Origin: Pseudomonadota bacterium
GTDB taxonomy: Bacteria; Pseudomonadota; Gammaproteobacteria; Burkholderiales; Burkholderiaceae_E
DNA length: 6,712 nucleotides
NCBI GenBank assembly: GCA_023389175.1
Contig: JAEWEW010000308.1
Location: 1 to 6,712, forward strand
Direction of reading: 5' to 3'
Positions 5,296 through 6,712 of the stretch are shown piece by piece. The notes under the pieces are model-generated. The model worked only from the letters and a program-made list of their open reading frames with translations, was not told where the DNA came from and did not search any database. Position 1 is the first letter of the stretch; the number at the start of each line of letters is the position of its first letter. Position numbers and translations under genes: made by a program.

Positions 5296-6712
5296 TGTAC
5301 CCGCGAATCCGACGCATGTTCCTCGCGATCGCCTCGGCCGGCCAGGTGCTGCTCGCCGCCTGCGGCGGCGGGACGGAAGTCGCGGGTGTCGATTCCGGCG
5401 GAACCGGCTCCTACGCTGTCGGGTCGATCACCGGCTTCGGGTCGATCATCGTCAACGACATCCGCTACGACGACGCCAACGCGATGGTGCGCGACGACGA
5501 TGGCAACCAGCGCGCGCCGGAGGATCTGCGGCTCGGCATGGTGGTCGAGGTCGAAGGCTCGGCGCTCGGCCCGGCGGCCGCGGATTCACCGTACAGCCGC
5601 GAGGGCGAAGCCAGCGTGATCCGCTTCGGCCCCGAAGTGGTCGGCCCATTGCAGGCTGTCGATGACGCCGGCTCGCGCATCGTCGTGCTCGGCCAGGTGG
5701 TCGTCGTCGCCCCCGACACCTTCTTCGGCGAGCCATTGGCCGGCGGCATCGCCGCGCTGGCAGCGCTTCCGGCAGGCAGCGTGCTGGAGGTCCACGGGTT
5801 CCGGGTACCGGGCGCGAATGGCCACTATGCCGCCACGCGCATCGACCTGGTCCACGGCGCGACCGAGTACCGGCTGCAGGGCATCGTCCACGACCTCGAT
5901 ACCGGCGCGCGTCGCTTCGCGATTGGCGCGGCCTGGATCGACTATCTCGCGGTCGGGGTGGAGGATGCGCGGGCGGCTGGCGTGATCGAAGGCGGATTGG
6001 CCAACGTGAGGCTCGGCACCGTGCCGCGCGACGACGGCACCTGGGTGATGCTTCAGGAGGCCGCGCCGCCACCTCCGCCTCCGGCCGCGCCGACGCCCGA
6101 TGCGGCGCTCGATGCCGAGGTCGACGGCGTCGTCGCAGAATCGCCGGAGGGATCGCGCTTCACTGTCGACGGCGTGGAGGTGGACGCCTCGCAGGCGACG
6201 GTCGAGGGCGGCGCGGCCGTGGGCAGCGGCACACGGGTCAGGGTGTCCGGGCGCCTTGTCGGCGGGGTGCTCGTCGCCGAAACGATCCAGGTGGAGCGCG
6301 GACGCCAGCCCAACGTGCGACCGGAGCCCCAGCCGGTTTTCCTGTCGGGCACGGTGGGCGGACTGGATGTCGATCGTCGCGTGCTGCGCATCCGCGGCGT
6401 GCTGGTGAGCTTCGCGCAGGCGGCTTTTTCCGGCGGTTCGCTCGCGGATCTGCGCAACGGCGCGGCCATCGACGTGGAAGGCGTGCAGTCGGACGACGGC
6501 GCCACCGTACGGGCGACCCGGCTGCGCTTCGGTGCGCAACGCACCCAGCCCGGTCGCCGGGACCGACCGGGCGACCCCGTGGTGCCCGGTCGGCCGGAGG
6601 ATCCGGGGCCTCCGGAGCCGGACGAGCCGAATCGTCCCGGCAACCCGGGCAACCCGAACCCGGGCAATCCGAATCGTCCCGACAACCCGGGCAATCCCAA
6701 TCCGGGCAACCC
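5295..6712 (+). CDS. DUF5666 multi-repeat lipoprotein (partial, runs off right edge)
   Basis: The visible 472 residues begin with a lipoprotein signal peptide: basic MYPRIRR, hydrophobic MFLAIASAGQVLL, and lipobox LAAC with the lipidated Cys at 23. Gly at +2 is compatible with outer-membrane sorting. About five DUF5666-like units of 60-75 residues follow, each opening with a G-x-(I/V) strand and closing with V-x-G then an A-x-x-(I/L) strand: about 41-111 (VGSITGFGSIIVND), 114-187 (VVGPLQAVDDAGSRIVVLG), 192-255 (YRLQGIVHDLDTGARRFAIG), 273-335 (DAEVDGVVAESPEGSRFTVD) and 348-412 (VFLSGTVGGLDVDRRVLRIRG). A PPPPPPAAP linker (258-266) separates units 3 and 4. From about 419 the chain is Pro/Gly/Asn/Arg-rich and ends in 14-residue tandem repeats. 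The units look like small beta-barrel (OB-like) domains, probably structural or ligand-binding at the cell envelope. Function is unknown; it is coupled to DUF6502. No stop occurs before the window ends. Confidence 0.88.
   Translation, partial: MYPRIRRMFLAIASAGQVLLAACGGGTEVAGVDSGGTGSYAVGSITGFGSIIVNDIRYDDANAMVRDDDGNQRAPEDLRLGMVVEVEGSALGPAAADSPYSREGEASVIRFGPEVVGPLQAVDDAGSRIVVLGQVVVVAPDTFFGEPLAGGIAALAALPAGSVLEVHGFRVPGANGHYAATRIDLVHGATEYRLQGIVHDLDTGARRFAIGAAWIDYLAVGVEDARAAGVIEGGLANVRLGTVPRDDGTWVMLQEAAPPPPPPAAPTPDAALDAEVDGVVAESPEGSRFTVDGVEVDASQATVEGGAAVGSGTRVRVSGRLVGGVLVAETIQVERGRQPNVRPEPQPVFLSGTVGGLDVDRRVLRIRGVLVSFAQAAFSGGSLADLRNGAAIDVEGVQSDDGATVRATRLRFGAQRTQPGRRDRPGDPVVPGRPEDPGPPEPDEPNRPGNPGNPNPGNPNRPDNPGNPNPGN
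6627..6710 (+). repeat. Two 42-bp in-frame tandem repeats coding a Pro/Asn/Gly tail
   Basis: Codons for PNRPGNPGNPNPGN (6627-6668) are followed by PNRPDNPGNPNPGN (6669-6710). The copies differ at one amino acid and at several synonymous third positions (AAC/AAT, CCG/CCC). The synonymous drift means the repeat is not a very recent duplication or an assembly stutter. It encodes a flexible, polyproline-like extension at the C-terminal side of the lipoprotein, and copy number may continue past the edge. Confidence 0.85.

Noticed and set aside
5586..6539. 317-codon minus-strand frame opposite the DUF5666 gene
   Set aside because: The plus-strand frame has a lipobox, a strong Shine-Dalgarno and repeated domains; the minus frame is its low-information mirror.

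Overview
The window is high-GC DNA with long shadow ORFs on both strands. Its gene families (a Tat-exported CmpA/NrtA-type binding protein, an MFS carrier, a VOC protein, and a DUF6502/DUF5666 pair) point to a proteobacterium, most likely a betaproteobacterium of the Burkholderiales or Rhodocyclales. This placement is inferred from family content. There is no rRNA or other phylogenetic marker here.

Layout: (1) Positions 1-1529, minus strand, hold the start of a nitrate-type ABC importer operon: a 461-residue periplasmic binding protein followed, one base after its stop, by a permease gene that leaves the window. The upstream region to 1740 carries a perfect 12-bp inverted repeat, a third copy of the same half-site about 100 bp further away, and a sigma-54-like -24/-12 element. 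Together these suggest nitrogen-responsive control. (2) A 28-codon single-pass membrane protein gene lies on the minus strand at 1741-1827. (3) A 121-residue protein with an NrdR-like Cys4 zinc ribbon and a helical tail lies on the plus strand at 2038-2403, in DNA of visibly lower GC. It converges on (4) a 12-helix MFS transporter on the minus strand at 2433-3743. (5) Divergent from the MFS gene is a VOC/glyoxalase-fold gene (3869-4244) broken by a frameshift that looks like a 2-nt deletion near 4154-4157. (6) Two tandem dyads and a good -10 box then precede (7) a DUF6502 gene (4336-5295). This overlaps by one base with (8) a DUF5666 multi-repeat lipoprotein gene that runs off the right edge.

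The least-explained part is the right-hand pair: a probably leaderless DUF6502 gene with a helix-turn-helix-like segment, translationally coupled to a lipoprotein made of about five small beta-rich repeats and a Pro/Asn/Gly tandem-repeat tail. I read it as a candidate regulator plus cell-envelope effector module of unknown function. The left-hand operon is a familiar nutrient importer, but its promoter architecture deserves testing. No rRNA, tRNA, CRISPR array, insertion sequence or integrase was seen.
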